This document shows, in pieces, positions 1 to 8,481 of a stretch of 64,000 nt of DNA; the first letter of the stretch is position 1; each line of letters opens with the position of its first letter. A program made the translations under genes and the position numbers. The notes below the pieces were generated by a model that was given only the letters and a program-made list of their open reading frames with translations, was not told the origin of the DNA and ran no database searches. The DNA comes from Mycobacterium sp. E183. Lineage in GTDB: Bacteria > Actinomycetota > Actinomycetes > Mycobacteriales > Mycobacteriaceae. The DNA is taken from contig NZ_LZJN01000163.1 in NCBI RefSeq assembly GCF_001667735.1, positions 34,390-98,389 of the forward strand, read 5' to 3'.

Positions 1-468
1 CGGGACGATCCGGCCCGCCCGCGCGGCGAAGACCGCGGTGGACAGCCGGTCTGCGACCCCGACCTGGCACTCGGCGCCGGCCGCAGCCACCGCATCGATC
101 AGCCGCTCGGCGGCGTCGGCCTCGGAGCCGAAATAGCGGGCCGCCCCGCGCACCGGCAACACCAAGAGCCCGGGCCGCAGCACCTCGGCACGCGGCACCA
201 GGTCGTCCACCGCCGCGATGACCGACTCGAAGAAGCGGGCGTCGCGGTCCGCGTCGGCGGTGGTGACGTGCAGCTGCGGGCAGCGGGCCGCCGCCTCCCG
301 GCGCCGCAGCCCCCGCCGCACCCCCGCCGCGCGGGCGGCCGCCGAACAGGCGATCACCCGATTGGCCAACGTGACCGCCACCGGGGCGGTCGCGGAGAGG
401 CCGGCGGCCGCGGCCGCGGCGACCGCGGGCCAGTCCATGCACCAGATGGCCAGCACCCGGGATGCCAC
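1..468 (-). CDS. imuB: ImuB, Y-family polymerase-like mutasome protein (partial, 3' end outside window)
   Basis: The reverse strand encodes the N-terminal 156 residues of ImuB, a catalytically inactive Y-family polymerase relative that links ImuA' and DnaE2 to the beta clamp during mutagenic repair. Visible features are the start MASRVLAIWCMDWPAVAA and the stretch VTLANRVIACSAAAR. The GTG at 468 gives the familiar N terminus. A GTG at 480 overlaps the imuA' stop as GTGA and is an alternative. The gene lies directly downstream of imuA' in one operon and is presumably controlled by the SOS box ahead of imuA'. It is truncated by the window edge, so the clamp-binding C terminus cannot be assessed. 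Confidence 0.9.
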   Translation of the reverse strand, partial: MASRVLAIWCMDWPAVAAAAAAGLSATAPVAVTLANRVIACSAAARAAGVRRGLRRREAAARCPQLHVTTADADRDARFFESVIAAVDDLVPRAEVLRPGLLVLPVRGAARYFGSEADAAERLIDAVAAAGAECQVGVADRLSTAVFAARAGRIVP

Positions 469-476
469 TGGTGAAT

Positions 477-1145
477 TCACCCGGCTCGCGCCCGGGCGGT
501 CACCCGCCGGCCCGCACACACCCCGCTGACCTGCAGCCGCACCCGGCTGATCCGGCCGAACCCAGGGCGGCCCCCCGAGGTGAGCTCGTAACCGCAGACC
601 CGAGCCTCCAGCCGGGTGGGCGCCCCCTGCCAGTCACCGTCGGTGACCAGCACGGTGCACCCCTTGTTGCGGGCCCGCGCTACCACCGCCCGCGCCCGGG
701 TCTGCGGCACCCGGCGCCCGCCCAGGCCGAGGACCACCAGATCCATGCCGTCGACGAGCACCGCGGCCACCTCCACCGGGTCGGTGCCGGGATCCGGGAT
801 CACCGCGACCCGGCTCAGATCCGCCCCCATCTCCGCGGCCGCCAACAGCCCGATGTCCGGCTGGCCGACGATTGCCACGTTGCCGCCCGCCGCCGTCACC
901 GCGGCCACCATGCTCAGCAGCAGCGACCGGGCGCCCGAGAGGACCGCCACCGATCCGCGCGGCAGGGGCGCCGGCAGCGACTCCGCCAACCACCGCGGCA
1001 GCGCCAGTTGGGCTTCCGATTCCGGCAGCAGATCGTCGGCACGGGTGGCCGCGGGCCCCGGCGCCTTCCCGGTGATCACGGCCATCCGCCGCCGAAGCGA
1101 TTCGAGCTGCTCAGCGCGATTTTCGGAGGCCAAAGCCGCGGTCAT
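477..1145 (-). CDS. imuA': ImuA', RecA-fold mutasome accessory protein
   Basis: A 222-residue protein matching mycobacterial ImuA' (Rv3395c), the partner of ImuB and DnaE2 in damage-induced mutagenesis. The centre has a RecA/SulA-like fold with LPRGSVAVLSGARSLLLS and later hydrophobic strands (DLVVLGLGG, GCTVLVTDGDW), but no intact Walker A lysine. An open frame extends upstream to 1454, but the ATG at 1145 is chosen because AGGAGG (complement of 1151-1156) lies 5 bases upstream and the SOS box lies just beyond. The gene is divergent from the secreted-protein gene at 1234. Confidence 0.9.
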   Translation of the reverse strand: MTAALASENRAEQLESLRRRMAVITGKAPGPAATRADDLLPESEAQLALPRWLAESLPAPLPRGSVAVLSGARSLLLSMVAAVTAAGGNVAIVGQPDIGLLAAAEMGADLSRVAVIPDPGTDPVEVAAVLVDGMDLVVLGLGGRRVPQTRARAVVARARNKGCTVLVTDGDWQGAPTRLEARVCGYELTSGGRPGFGRISRVRLQVSGVCAGRRVTARARAG

Positions 1146-1158
1146 GACTGCCTCCTGT

Positions 1159-1174
1159 TCGAATGTATGTTCGA
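1159..1174. promoter_or_regulatory. LexA (SOS) box
   Basis: The sequence TCGAATGTATGTTCGA matches the mycobacterial LexA operator TCGAAC-N4-GTTCGA with one mismatch. It lies 14 bp upstream of the imuA' start codon, as expected for the SOS-controlled imuA'-imuB operon. It is 60 bp upstream of the divergent secreted-protein gene and could influence that too. Confidence 0.85.
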
Positions 1175-1233
1175 TACAGTTGGAGTAAACACCCGCCCTC
1201 CGACAACCGTCAAGAAACGTGAGAGGCTGCTTT

Positions 1234-1821
1234 ATGCGGTCGTTGCTGGTGTGGCTGATGGTGCTCTTTTGCTGTACTTTTCCGGTGCCAAGTGCCGCCG
1301 CCCCCTGCCGGCAGGCGGAGCTGTTCGCCACCGACACCACCGATCCCCTGTTCGAGGTGCAGGCCACCGTGACGATCGCGTCAAGCGGCGCGGCGGTGAC
1401 GGGATCGACCCCGCTCGACGGGGTGTACTGGTCGAGCGCGCTGCACCGGAACACCCGGGAGAGCTCGCGGGAATTTCATCTGTGCGGCGCCGACGGCTCG
1501 GTGCACGCCGCCGCCGAGGCGCTGCGCCGCCAGTTCGACCAAGAAGCGGTGCTGACCTTCGACTACGAGCCCACGCCGGACCAGGACGCGATCATCATCG
1601 CCGTGCCGGAAGTCGACATCGCCCGCTTCGGCGACGCGCTGGCGGCCGACCCGGCCGCCCGCGACCGCATCCGGGGTGGATCGGTCACCACCACCGACCA
1701 CACCTTGATCCTGGTCGCGGGAAACCACGATCGAGACGTCGCCCGACGACTCGTCGGCGAAGCCGGCGGCAACTGGGCAGCCGCCACGATCGCTTACGGC
1801 CGAAGCGAATTCGTGGAGTAG
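1234..1821 (+). CDS. Small secreted/membrane-anchored protein, Rv3395A-like
   Basis: A 195-residue protein with a strong N-terminal signal sequence (MRSLLVWLMVLFCCTFPVPS) and predicted cleavage near AAA-PC. The mature part has no domain I recognise; it alternates acidic strands with EVDIARFGDALAADP and ILVAGNHDRDVARRL. The ATG at 1234 is preferred over GTG 1219 because GAGAGG lies 7 bases upstream of it. By position and size it corresponds to Rv3395A, which sits divergently next to imuA' in M. tuberculosis. The function is unknown. Confidence 0.75.
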   Translation: MRSLLVWLMVLFCCTFPVPSAAAPCRQAELFATDTTDPLFEVQATVTIASSGAAVTGSTPLDGVYWSSALHRNTRESSREFHLCGADGSVHAAAEALRRQFDQEAVLTFDYEPTPDQDAIIIAVPEVDIARFGDALAADPAARDRIRGGSVTTTDHTLILVAGNHDRDVARRLVGEAGGNWAAATIAYGRSEFVE

Positions 1822-1830
1822 CCACGCTCT

Positions 1831-1886
1831 CGAGTGTGCGGCTGGCCGCACGTTCGGCCACGAGTGTGCGGCTGGCCGCACGTTCG
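1831..1886. repeat. Two copies of a 30-bp-period palindromic repeat
   Basis: A 26-bp unit occurs identically at 1831-1856 and 1861-1886. Each copy contains the inverted repeat GTGCGGC-TG-GCCGCAC. The element sits between the convergent ends of the secreted-protein gene and guaA, so it may work as a bidirectional terminator. A related pair with the same period lies at 15796-15850. Confidence 0.75.
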
Positions 1887-1901
1887 TCGCAAAAAGCGAC
1901 G
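1885..1901. terminator. Short hairpin downstream of guaA
   Basis: CGTCGC-AAAAA-GCGACG forms a perfect 6-bp stem with an A5 loop, just beyond the guaA stop codon. Together with the palindromic repeats it probably separates the two convergent transcription units. Confidence 0.5.
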
Positions 1902-1906
1902 CGCCT

Positions 1907-3466
1907 TCACTCCCACTCGATGGTGCCGGGTGGTTTGCTGGTGATGTCGAGCACCACGCGGTTGACCTCGCGGACCTCGTTGGTGATGCGGGTCGAGATG
2001 CGCTCCAGCACCTCGTAGGGCACCCGGGTCCAGTCGGCGGTCATGGCGTCCTCGCTGGACACCGGCCGCAGCACGATCGGATGCCCGTACGTCCGGCCGT
2101 CACCCTGCACACCGACCGAGCGGACCTCGGCCAGCAACACCACCGGGCACTGCCAGATCAGGTTGTCCAGGCCGGCGGCGGTGAGTTCCTCGCGCGCGAT
2201 CGAGTCGGCGCGCCGCAGGGTCTCCAACCGCGCCGCGGTGACCTCGCCGACGATTCGGATGCCCAACCCGGGCCCCGGAAAGGGTTGGCGTGCAACGATT
2301 TCCTCCGGCAGGCCCAGCTCGCGCCCGACGGCGCGCACCTCGTCCTTGAACAGCAGCCGCAGCGGCTCGACGAGCCGGAACTTCAGGTCGTCGGGCAGAC
2401 CGCCGACATTGTGATGGCTCTTGATGTTGGCGGTTCCGCTGCCCCCGCCAGACTCCACCACGTCGGGATACAGCGTGCCCTGCACCAGGAACTCGACCTC
2501 GGATCCGGTGTCGCTCAGGATGTCTCGGACCGCGCCCTCGAAGGCCCGGATGAACTGGCGGCCGATGATCTTGCGCTTGCCCTCGGGGTTGGTCACCCCC
2601 GACAGCGCCTGCAGGAAGGTGTCCGCGGCGTCGACGGTGACCAGGTTGGCGCCGGTGGCGGCGACGAAGTCGCGCTGCACCTGCGCGCGCTCGCCGGCAC
2701 GAAGGAGCCCGTGGTCGACGAAGACGCAGGTCAGCCGGTCGCCGATGGCGCGCTGCACCAGCGCGGCCGCCACCGCCGAGTCCACCCCGCCGGACAGCCC
2801 GCAGATCGCGTGCCCGTCACCGATCTGTTCGCGCACCTGCTCGACCAGCGCGCCGGCGATGTTGGCGGGCGTCCACTCCGCGCCCAGCCCGGCGAAGTCG
2901 TGCAGGAACCGGCTGAGCACCTGCTGCCCGTGCGGGGTGTGCATGACCTCGGGGTGGTACTGCACCCCGGCCAGGCGGCGGCTCCGGTTCTCGAAGGCGG
3001 CCACTGTCGCGCCCGCGCTGCTGGCGACCACGTCGAACCCCTCCGGCGCGGCGGTGACCGCGTCGCCGTGACTCATCCAGACCGGCTGAGTGCTTGGCAG
3101 CCCCGAATGCAATTCGCCGCCAACAACTTTCAGCTCGGTGCGGCCGTATTCGCTGGTGCCGGTGCGGGCGACCGTCCCGCCCAGGGCCTGCGCCATGGCC
3201 TGGAATCCGTAGCAGATGCCGAACACCGGCACACCGAGGTCGAACACCGCCGGATCGAGCTGCGGGGCGCCCTCCTCGTAGACGCTGGACGGCCCCCCGG
3301 ACAGCACCAGCGCCGACGGCTGCCGGGCCTTGATCTCGTCGATCGACGCCGTGTGCGGGATGACCTCGGAGAAGACCCGCGCCTCGCGGACGCGCCGGGC
3401 GATCAGCTGCGCATATTGGGCGCCGAAGTCGACCACCAACACGGGCCGCGGCGAGGGGGTTTCCAC
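1907..3466 (-). CDS. guaA: GMP synthase (glutamine-hydrolysing)
   Basis: A 519-residue GuaA that converts XMP, glutamine and ATP to GMP in purine synthesis. The N-terminal class I amidotransferase has the nucleophile Cys85 in GICYGFQAM and the His/Glu pair in YHPEVMHTP. The ATP-pyrophosphatase P-loop is SGGVDSAVAAAL. The C-terminal dimerisation domain ends at TSKPPGTIEWE. An ATG-type frame reaches 3517, but the GTG at 3466 fits the homologues and has TAAGCT 7 bases upstream, which suggests a leaderless mRNA. Confidence 0.95.
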   Translation of the reverse strand: METPSPRPVLVVDFGAQYAQLIARRVREARVFSEVIPHTASIDEIKARQPSALVLSGGPSSVYEEGAPQLDPAVFDLGVPVFGICYGFQAMAQALGGTVARTGTSEYGRTELKVVGGELHSGLPSTQPVWMSHGDAVTAAPEGFDVVASSAGATVAAFENRSRRLAGVQYHPEVMHTPHGQQVLSRFLHDFAGLGAEWTPANIAGALVEQVREQIGDGHAICGLSGGVDSAVAAALVQRAIGDRLTCVFVDHGLLRAGERAQVQRDFVAATGANLVTVDAADTFLQALSGVTNPEGKRKIIGRQFIRAFEGAVRDILSDTGSEVEFLVQGTLYPDVVESGGGSGTANIKSHHNVGGLPDDLKFRLVEPLRLLFKDEVRAVGRELGLPEEIVARQPFPGPGLGIRIVGEVTAARLETLRRADSIAREELTAAGLDNLIWQCPVVLLAEVRSVGVQGDGRTYGHPIVLRPVSSEDAMTADWTRVPYEVLERISTRITNEVREVNRVVLDITSKPPGTIEWE

Positions 3467-3473
3467 GGCAGCC

Positions 3474-3479
3474 AGCTTA
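3474..3479 (-). promoter_or_regulatory. Putative -10 box of a leaderless guaA transcript
   Basis: TAAGCT on the reverse strand fits TANNNT and ends 7 bases before the proposed guaA GTG, the spacing typical of mycobacterial leaderless genes. No convincing -35 or Shine-Dalgarno sequence is present. Confidence 0.45.
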
Positions 3480-3524
3480 GTGGCCGGCTGGGACCGCCCC
3501 GGTGGGGCCGTGCCCACGCCCGCC

Positions 3525-4721
3525 TCACATCAGGTGCGTGGGCTGCGCAATGCCGAATCGGGTGCCGGCGTAGCGCTTCAGCGCCGCCGGGCTGAAGTAC
3601 ACGTGCTGGCCGGCGGTGTGCAGGTCGCGGAAGCATCGTTGCAGGGGGTGGCCTGCGTGCACCGCGCCCGCCCCGGCCAAGCCGAACGCCGTGTCGACCG
3701 CGTGGCGCGCCGCTCGCATCGCCTGCTGGGCGGCGAGCTGGAAGCCGGCGCGCTGCTGAAGCGGCGGCGGATCGCCGGCCCGGGCGGTTTCCCACAGGGC
3801 GCCCGCCTCGTCGAGGACGAAGGCGCGGGCGGATTTCAAACCGGCGTCGGCCCGGGCGAACTCGACTTGGGCGGCGGGGTCGGCGGCGAGCGGCTCGAAC
3901 GTGCCGGCGCGCGCCTTCGTCGGTGCGAGGTCGGCGAATTCGTCGAGTGCGCGCCGCGCGATCCCGAGCGGGACGCCGACCAGGCCCACTCCCACCAGGG
4001 TGAAGAACGGCAGCCGCCACAACGGGCCGTCCCGGCGGGCCGGTTCGAAGAACGGGCTGATGGTGTGTTCCTCGGCGACGTGCACGCCGCGCGCAACCAC
4101 GTCGTTGCTGCCGGTGGCGCGCAACCCCAGGACGTCCCAGTTGTCGACGATCTCGATGTCCGCGCGCGGGAAGAACGCCAGGCGCCAGTCGGGGCCGCGC
4201 CCGGGCAGCATCCGCGGCGCGTCACCGTCGAAGACGAACATCCCGCCCAGCATCCATTCGGCGTGGCGGCAACCGCTGGCGAACGGCCACCGGCCGTCGA
4301 CCGCGAACCGGCCGCGGCCGTCCGGGACGGCGCGCCCGGTGGGGGCGAACACCGTGGCCGCCAGGAAGTCGGCGTCCGGACCGAACAGCGCTGCTGCGGC
4401 GGCGGGTTCGAGCCAGGCGGTGAACGCGGGCGCGCCCGCCCCGATCGCCGCGACCCAGCCCACCGAACCGTCGGCGCGCGCAAGTTCCTCGATCATCTCG
4501 ATGAACTCGACTGGGGCCACTTCGAATCCGCCGAGCGAGCGCGGTTGAACGGCACGGAAAATGCCCGCGCCGCGCATCCGCTCGACCAGATCGATCGGCA
4601 AGGTGCCCAGCGCCTCGGCCTCGGCGGCGCGCCGCGTGATTTCGGGGGCCAGGGCACGCGCCACGTCGGCGGGATTGGCGCCGTCCGAAAGGCCGGCGGC
4701 GTGGCGGGTTGCGGTTGTCAT
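3525..4721 (-). CDS. Acyl-CoA dehydrogenase-fold flavin monooxygenase
   Basis: A 398-residue protein of the group D flavin monooxygenase type (HsaA/HpaB-like acyl-CoA dehydrogenase fold), which normally uses FMNH2 or FADH2 from a separate reductase to hydroxylate a substrate. Supporting signs are the N-terminal helical part (LGTLPIDLVERMRGAGIFRAV), EELARADGSVGWV, the substrate-loop region FDGDAPRMLPG, WDVLGLRATGSNDVV, and the C-terminal GAGAVHAGHPLQRCFRDL. GGGAG lies 6 bases upstream of the ATG. The gene is divergent from a TetR regulator that probably controls it. No reductase partner gene is adjacent and the substrate is unknown. Confidence 0.8.
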   Translation of the reverse strand: MTTATRHAAGLSDGANPADVARALAPEITRRAAEAEALGTLPIDLVERMRGAGIFRAVQPRSLGGFEVAPVEFIEMIEELARADGSVGWVAAIGAGAPAFTAWLEPAAAAALFGPDADFLAATVFAPTGRAVPDGRGRFAVDGRWPFASGCRHAEWMLGGMFVFDGDAPRMLPGRGPDWRLAFFPRADIEIVDNWDVLGLRATGSNDVVARGVHVAEEHTISPFFEPARRDGPLWRLPFFTLVGVGLVGVPLGIARRALDEFADLAPTKARAGTFEPLAADPAAQVEFARADAGLKSARAFVLDEAGALWETARAGDPPPLQQRAGFQLAAQQAMRAARHAVDTAFGLAGAGAVHAGHPLQRCFRDLHTAGQHVYFSPAALKRYAGTRFGIAQPTHLM

Positions 4722-4741
4722 CTCAAGCTCCCCAATTCTGA

Positions 4742-4755
4742 TACAGTGAACTGTA
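4742..4755. promoter_or_regulatory. Putative TetR operator
   Basis: TACAGT-GA-ACTGTA is a perfect 14-bp inverted repeat in the 60-bp space between the divergent flavin monooxygenase and TetR genes. This is the expected place and size for the regulator's own operator. A direct copy of GATACAG follows at 4760-4766. Confidence 0.6.
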
Positions 4756-4781
4756 ATAGATACAGGAGCATGTACTCAATT

Positions 4782-5429
4782 ATGGGATCTGTCAAGCGCG
4801 AGCCGGCCCGCCGGTACGACTCGACCCGTCGCAGGCAGCAGGCGCAGCACAACCGGCACGCGGTGCTCGCGGCCGCCCGGCGGCGCTTCCTGGCCCAGGG
4901 GTACGCGGCGACGACGATCGCCGAGATCGCCCGCGACGCCGCCGTGTCGGTCGAAACGGTGTACAAGACGTTCGCGACCAAGGCCGGCGTGTTGAAAGCG
5001 CTGTTCGATGTGTCGGTCGCCGGCGATGACGAGCCGATCCCGATGGTCGAGCGCGACGTCATCCAGGAGGTGGCCGACGCCACCGAGGCCGTCGACAAGC
5101 TGGAGCTCTACGCCAAGCACCTGGTCGCCAGCATGCCGCGCAGCGCACCGGTCCAGCTGCTCGCCCGCGACGGCGCCGCGGTGTCGCCGGACGCCGCCGC
5201 CGTCTGGAAGCAGATCAGGGACGAGACCCTGACCGGCATGACGATGTTCGCCTCCGACCTCGCCCGCACCGGGCAGCTGCGGGTCAACGCCAGACAGGCG
5301 CGAGACATCCTGTGGACCTATCACGCACCCGAGCTCTACGAGCTGCTCGTGCTCGAACGCGGCTGGTCGGTCAGCCGCTATGGCAAGTTCATCGCGCAGG
5401 CGTGGATCGACGCCCTGCTCGTCCGGTGA
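4782..5429 (+). CDS. TetR-family regulator
   Basis: A 215-residue TetR protein. The N-terminal helix-turn-helix domain reads AARRRFLAQGYAATTIAEIA then AVSVETVYKTFATKAGVLKAL, followed by a divergent ligand-binding domain. ATG 4770 is in frame but sits immediately after GGAG; ATG 4782 has GGAG 13 bases upstream, so the start is uncertain by four codons. It is divergent from the flavin monooxygenase, with a palindrome between them, so it is likely the local repressor. Confidence 0.88.
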   Translation: MGSVKREPARRYDSTRRRQQAQHNRHAVLAAARRRFLAQGYAATTIAEIARDAAVSVETVYKTFATKAGVLKALFDVSVAGDDEPIPMVERDVIQEVADATEAVDKLELYAKHLVASMPRSAPVQLLARDGAAVSPDAAAVWKQIRDETLTGMTMFASDLARTGQLRVNARQARDILWTYHAPELYELLVLERGWSVSRYGKFIAQAWIDALLVR

Positions 5430-5432
5430 GTC

Positions 5433-6077
5433 CTACAGCCCGAACGCCTGCCGCACCGCGCCGACGGTTTGTGGATCGCCTTCGAAGTTGACGCGCCGCA
5501 GCGCCGCCCGTCGCTTCGCGTCGCTCACGCCCAGGCGCGCGCCGACCAGATCCGCGGCGCTGGCGGTGATCGTCACCGAAGGCTCGCCACGAGCGCCGGC
5601 GAGCCGCCCCTGCGTCACGGCGAATTCGAAACGGCGGCCGTCGATGTCGATGCGGATCGTCGCCTCCAGGCCGGCCGCCCCGGCCGAATCGAAGCCGAGC
5701 AGGAATCCGGCCAGGAAACCGTTCAAGGGCGTTCCCGGCCCGTCCCCGATCGGGTCCATCCGGTCCAGCCCGAACAACGCGACGCTCCGCAGCACGGGCA
5801 GCACCCGCTGCCAGCCCAGGTCGCTGAGCGTGTAGACGGTGCGCCCGATCGGGGCGGGCAGGTCGGTCCGGTCGACGATCCCCGCCTCCTGCAATTCCTT
5901 CAGCCGCTCGGCCAGCAGATTGGTCGCAATGCCCGGCAGCGCGTCGCGCAGGTCACCGTAGCGGCGCGCGCCGCCGACCAGCTCGCGCAGGATCAGCAGC
6001 GTCCACCGCTCGCCGAGGACGTCGAGGCCACGCGCGATCGGGCAATTCTGGTTGTAGTTCCTGCGGGACGCCACCAC
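5433..6077 (-). CDS. HxlR-family regulator with C-terminal sterol-carrier-like domain
   Basis: A 214-residue protein. Residues about 8-100 are a winged-helix HxlR domain (NCPIARGLDVLGERWTLLIL, LPGIATNLLAERLKELQEAG, YTLSDLGWQRVLPVL). The C-terminal half resembles an SCP2-like ligand pocket (IRIDIDGRRFEFAVTQGRLA, ITASAADLVGARLG), an architecture seen in actinobacterial HxlR proteins. It starts with tandem GTG codons at 6077/6074. It ends 3 bp from the convergent TetR gene and is divergent from the MFS-methyltransferase operon, which it probably regulates. Confidence 0.85.
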   Translation of the reverse strand: MVASRRNYNQNCPIARGLDVLGERWTLLILRELVGGARRYGDLRDALPGIATNLLAERLKELQEAGIVDRTDLPAPIGRTVYTLSDLGWQRVLPVLRSVALFGLDRMDPIGDGPGTPLNGFLAGFLLGFDSAGAAGLEATIRIDIDGRRFEFAVTQGRLAGARGEPSVTITASAADLVGARLGVSDAKRRAALRRVNFEGDPQTVGAVRQAFGL

Positions 6078-6094
6078 GCCAGTCTACCTACCGG

Positions 6095-6120
6095 AAGACG
6101 TCTTTTTCAACTTACTACTT
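6095..6120. promoter_or_regulatory. Candidate HxlR operator region
   Basis: The intergenic region has the perfect palindrome AAGACGTCTT (6095-6104), followed by an ACTT-ACT-ACTT direct repeat near 6110-6120. It lies between the divergent HxlR and MFS genes in a locally AT-richer stretch. Assignment as the operator is inference from position and symmetry. Confidence 0.4.
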
Positions 6121-6154
6121 GATTTATTTGTCTAGGAGCTTTAACGTCTTGTCC

Positions 6155-7672
6155 ATGCCTATCGACCCGCTATTCCGGAACCGGCCGATCGCCGCGCTGG
6201 CCGTCATCTGCCTCGGTGTCTTCGTCATCAGCGTCGACGCCACCATCGTCAACGTCGCGCTGCCGACGCTGTCGCGCGAACTCGGGGCCGACACCGCCCA
6301 GCTGCAGTGGATCGTCGACGCCTACACCCTGGTGATGTCCGGCCTGCTGCTCTCGGCGGGCAGCCTGTCCGACCGGTACGGCCGGCGGGGGTGGCTCAAC
6401 TCCGGGCTCGCACTCTTCGCCGCCACGTCCGCCCTTGCGGCACAGGCGAATTCGGCCGACCAGCTGATCGCCGCACGCGCCGCCATGGGCGTGGGCGCGG
6501 CGGTGATCTTTCCGACCACGCTCGGACTGATCACCAACATCTTCACCGACGCGGGCGCGCGCGCCAAGGCGATCGGGCTGTGGGCGGCGATGGTGGGCGT
6601 CGGGGTGGCCGTCGGACCGATCAGCGGTGGCTGGCTGCTCGAACACTTCTGGTGGGGCTCGATCTTCATGGTCAACATCCCCGTGGCCGCCGTGGCCATC
6701 ATCGGCGGCTTCCTCTTCGTTCCGACCTCGCGCGACCCGGCCGCCCCGCGCGTCGACGTCCCCGGGCTGATCCTGTCCGCCGCCGGGATCACCGCCCTGG
6801 TCTACACGGTCATCCAGGCGCCCACCTGGGGATGGACCAACGGCCGGACCGCGGCCGGATTCGCCCTTGCGGCAACGGTCCTCGCCGTGTTCGCCTTGTG
6901 GGAGCGGCGCACCACGCATCCGATGCTTGACGTCTCGGTGTTCGTCAACCGCCGGTTCTCCGGCGGCAGCCTTGCGGTGACCGCCGGCTTCCTGACCTTG
7001 TTCGGGTTCATCTTCGTCATCACCCAGTACTTCCAATTCATCAAGGACTACACCGCGTTTCAGAGCGGCGTGCGGCTGCTTCCGGTCGCCGCCTCCATCG
7101 CGCTTGCCAGCATCCTGGGGCCCCGGCTAGTGGAACGAATCGGCACCACGGCCGTCGTCGCCGCCGGCCTCACCGTGTTCGCCGCCGGCCTGGCGTGGGC
7201 GTCCACGGCGAACGCCGCCACACCCTACGACCAGATCGCCATGCAGATGCTGCTGCTCGGTGGCGGCCTCGGCCTGACCGTTTCCCCGGCGACCGAGGCG
7301 ATCATGGGGTCGCTGTCGGTGGACAAGGCCGGCGTCGGCTCGGCCGTCAACGACACCACGCGCGAACTCGGCGGCACGCTCGGGGTGGCCATCGCCGGCA
7401 GCATCTTCGCGTCGGTGTATTCCGGGCATCTCGGGGCGGATGCCTTGACCGGGCTGCCCGCCGAGCCGATGCGGCACTCGATGGCGCTGGCGCACAGGGT
7501 GATTCAGCAACTGCCCCCGCCACAAGCCGGCTATGTCCGCGGCGTCGTCGATCACGCGTTCCTCGACGGTCTGCGGGTGAGCTCGCTGGTATGCGCCGGC
7601 ATCGCACTGGGCGCCGCAATCGTCGTCGGCTGGTTGTTGCCGGCGCGTCAAACCGAAAGGGAAGTGTCATGA
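6155..7672 (+). CDS. MFS multidrug exporter, DHA2 (14-TM) family
   Basis: A drug:H+ antiporter of the EmrB/QacA type. TM1 carries VISVDATIVNVALPTLSREL, the usual DHA2 signature, followed by QWIVDAYTL and the loop motif GSLSDRYGRR. Motif C-like AMVGVGVAVGPISGGWL appears near residue 155, and hydrophobic segments continue to the C terminus, consistent with 14 helices. The start may instead be TTG 6149, which is better spaced (10 bases) from GGAG at 6135. The stop overlaps the next start as ATGA, so it is coupled to the first methyltransferase. The likely role is export of a compound related to the two methyltransferases. Confidence 0.9.
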   Translation: MPIDPLFRNRPIAALAVICLGVFVISVDATIVNVALPTLSRELGADTAQLQWIVDAYTLVMSGLLLSAGSLSDRYGRRGWLNSGLALFAATSALAAQANSADQLIAARAAMGVGAAVIFPTTLGLITNIFTDAGARAKAIGLWAAMVGVGVAVGPISGGWLLEHFWWGSIFMVNIPVAAVAIIGGFLFVPTSRDPAAPRVDVPGLILSAAGITALVYTVIQAPTWGWTNGRTAAGFALAATVLAVFALWERRTTHPMLDVSVFVNRRFSGGSLAVTAGFLTLFGFIFVITQYFQFIKDYTAFQSGVRLLPVAASIALASILGPRLVERIGTTAVVAAGLTVFAAGLAWASTANAATPYDQIAMQMLLLGGGLGLTVSPATEAIMGSLSVDKAGVGSAVNDTTRELGGTLGVAIAGSIFASVYSGHLGADALTGLPAEPMRHSMALAHRVIQQLPPPQAGYVRGVVDHAFLDGLRVSSLVCAGIALGAAIVVGWLLPARQTEREVS

Positions 7673-8481
7673 ACGGCAGCACGTATGTTCTCGGCCACGC
7701 CGACGCGGAGGTGCGGCGGCTGCTCCTGCAGGGCAGGCTCTACAACGACTACACCGAGCACGCGCTGCGCCTCGCCGGCCTGCGCCCGGGGATGCGGGTG
7801 CTCGACATCGGCAGCGGGCCCGGCGACGTCTCGTTCATCGCGGCCCGGCTGGTCGGCCCGACCGGGAGCGTCCTGGGGGTGGACGCCGCACCCGAGATGG
7901 TCGAGCTGGCCCGCGCCCGTGCGGCCGAACAGGGCCTGGGCACAGTACGTTTCATCCACTCCGCAATTGACGCGATCGAGCTGCACGAGCCCGTCGACGC
8001 GATCGTCGGCCGGTTGATCCTCATGCACCTGCCCGATCCGGCGACCGCCCTCGGCCGGCTCAGCTCGTTCGTGCGCCCCGGCGGCGTGATCGCGTTCTCC
8101 GAGAACGACATTGCCGCTGCGCGCAGCGTCCCGGAGATACCGCTATTCGGTCAGGTGATATCGGGGATCGTGCGGGCCTTCGAGGCCATGGGCCTGTCCG
8201 CGCGGTTCGGCACCACGCTGCACACGATCTTCGCCGACGCCGGCCTGGGCTCGCCGAGGCTCACCATCGGCGCGCCGATCGGGACGGCCGCCGACGCCGA
8301 CATCCTGGCGTACGGCGCGGAAGTCTGGCGGCTGGTCTCCCCCATCGCACAACAGGGCGGCTTCGCCATCGACGAGGTCGCCGCGATCGGCAACTTCGTG
8401 CCGCTCTTCCGCGAGCAGGCGATCGCGGCCGACGCCCTCATCATGATGCCGCCCATCATCACGGCCTGGGTGCAGAAGTGA
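7669..8481 (+). CDS. Class I SAM-dependent methyltransferase (first of pair)
   Basis: A 270-residue methyltransferase. SAM motif I is VLDIGSGPGDVSF (from about residue 44), with the acidic end of beta-2 in VLGVDAAPEMVELARARA and motif post-II in VDAIVGRLILMHLPDP. The ATG at 7669 overlaps the MFS stop as ATGA, and the stop overlaps the next gene as GTGA. It resembles small-molecule methyltransferases (type 11/UbiE-like), and the substrate cannot be inferred from sequence. Confidence 0.88.
   Translation: MNGSTYVLGHADAEVRRLLLQGRLYNDYTEHALRLAGLRPGMRVLDIGSGPGDVSFIAARLVGPTGSVLGVDAAPEMVELARARAAEQGLGTVRFIHSAIDAIELHEPVDAIVGRLILMHLPDPATALGRLSSFVRPGGVIAFSENDIAAARSVPEIPLFGQVISGIVRAFEAMGLSARFGTTLHTIFADAGLGSPRLTIGAPIGTAADADILAYGAEVWRLVSPIAQQGGFAIDEVAAIGNFVPLFREQAIAADALIMMPPIITAWVQK

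Noticed and set aside
2081..3595. Long forward ORFs across guaA, and similarly 36908-38548 and 16957-18621
   Set aside because: They are opposite-strand shadows of guaA, gadB and guaB2.
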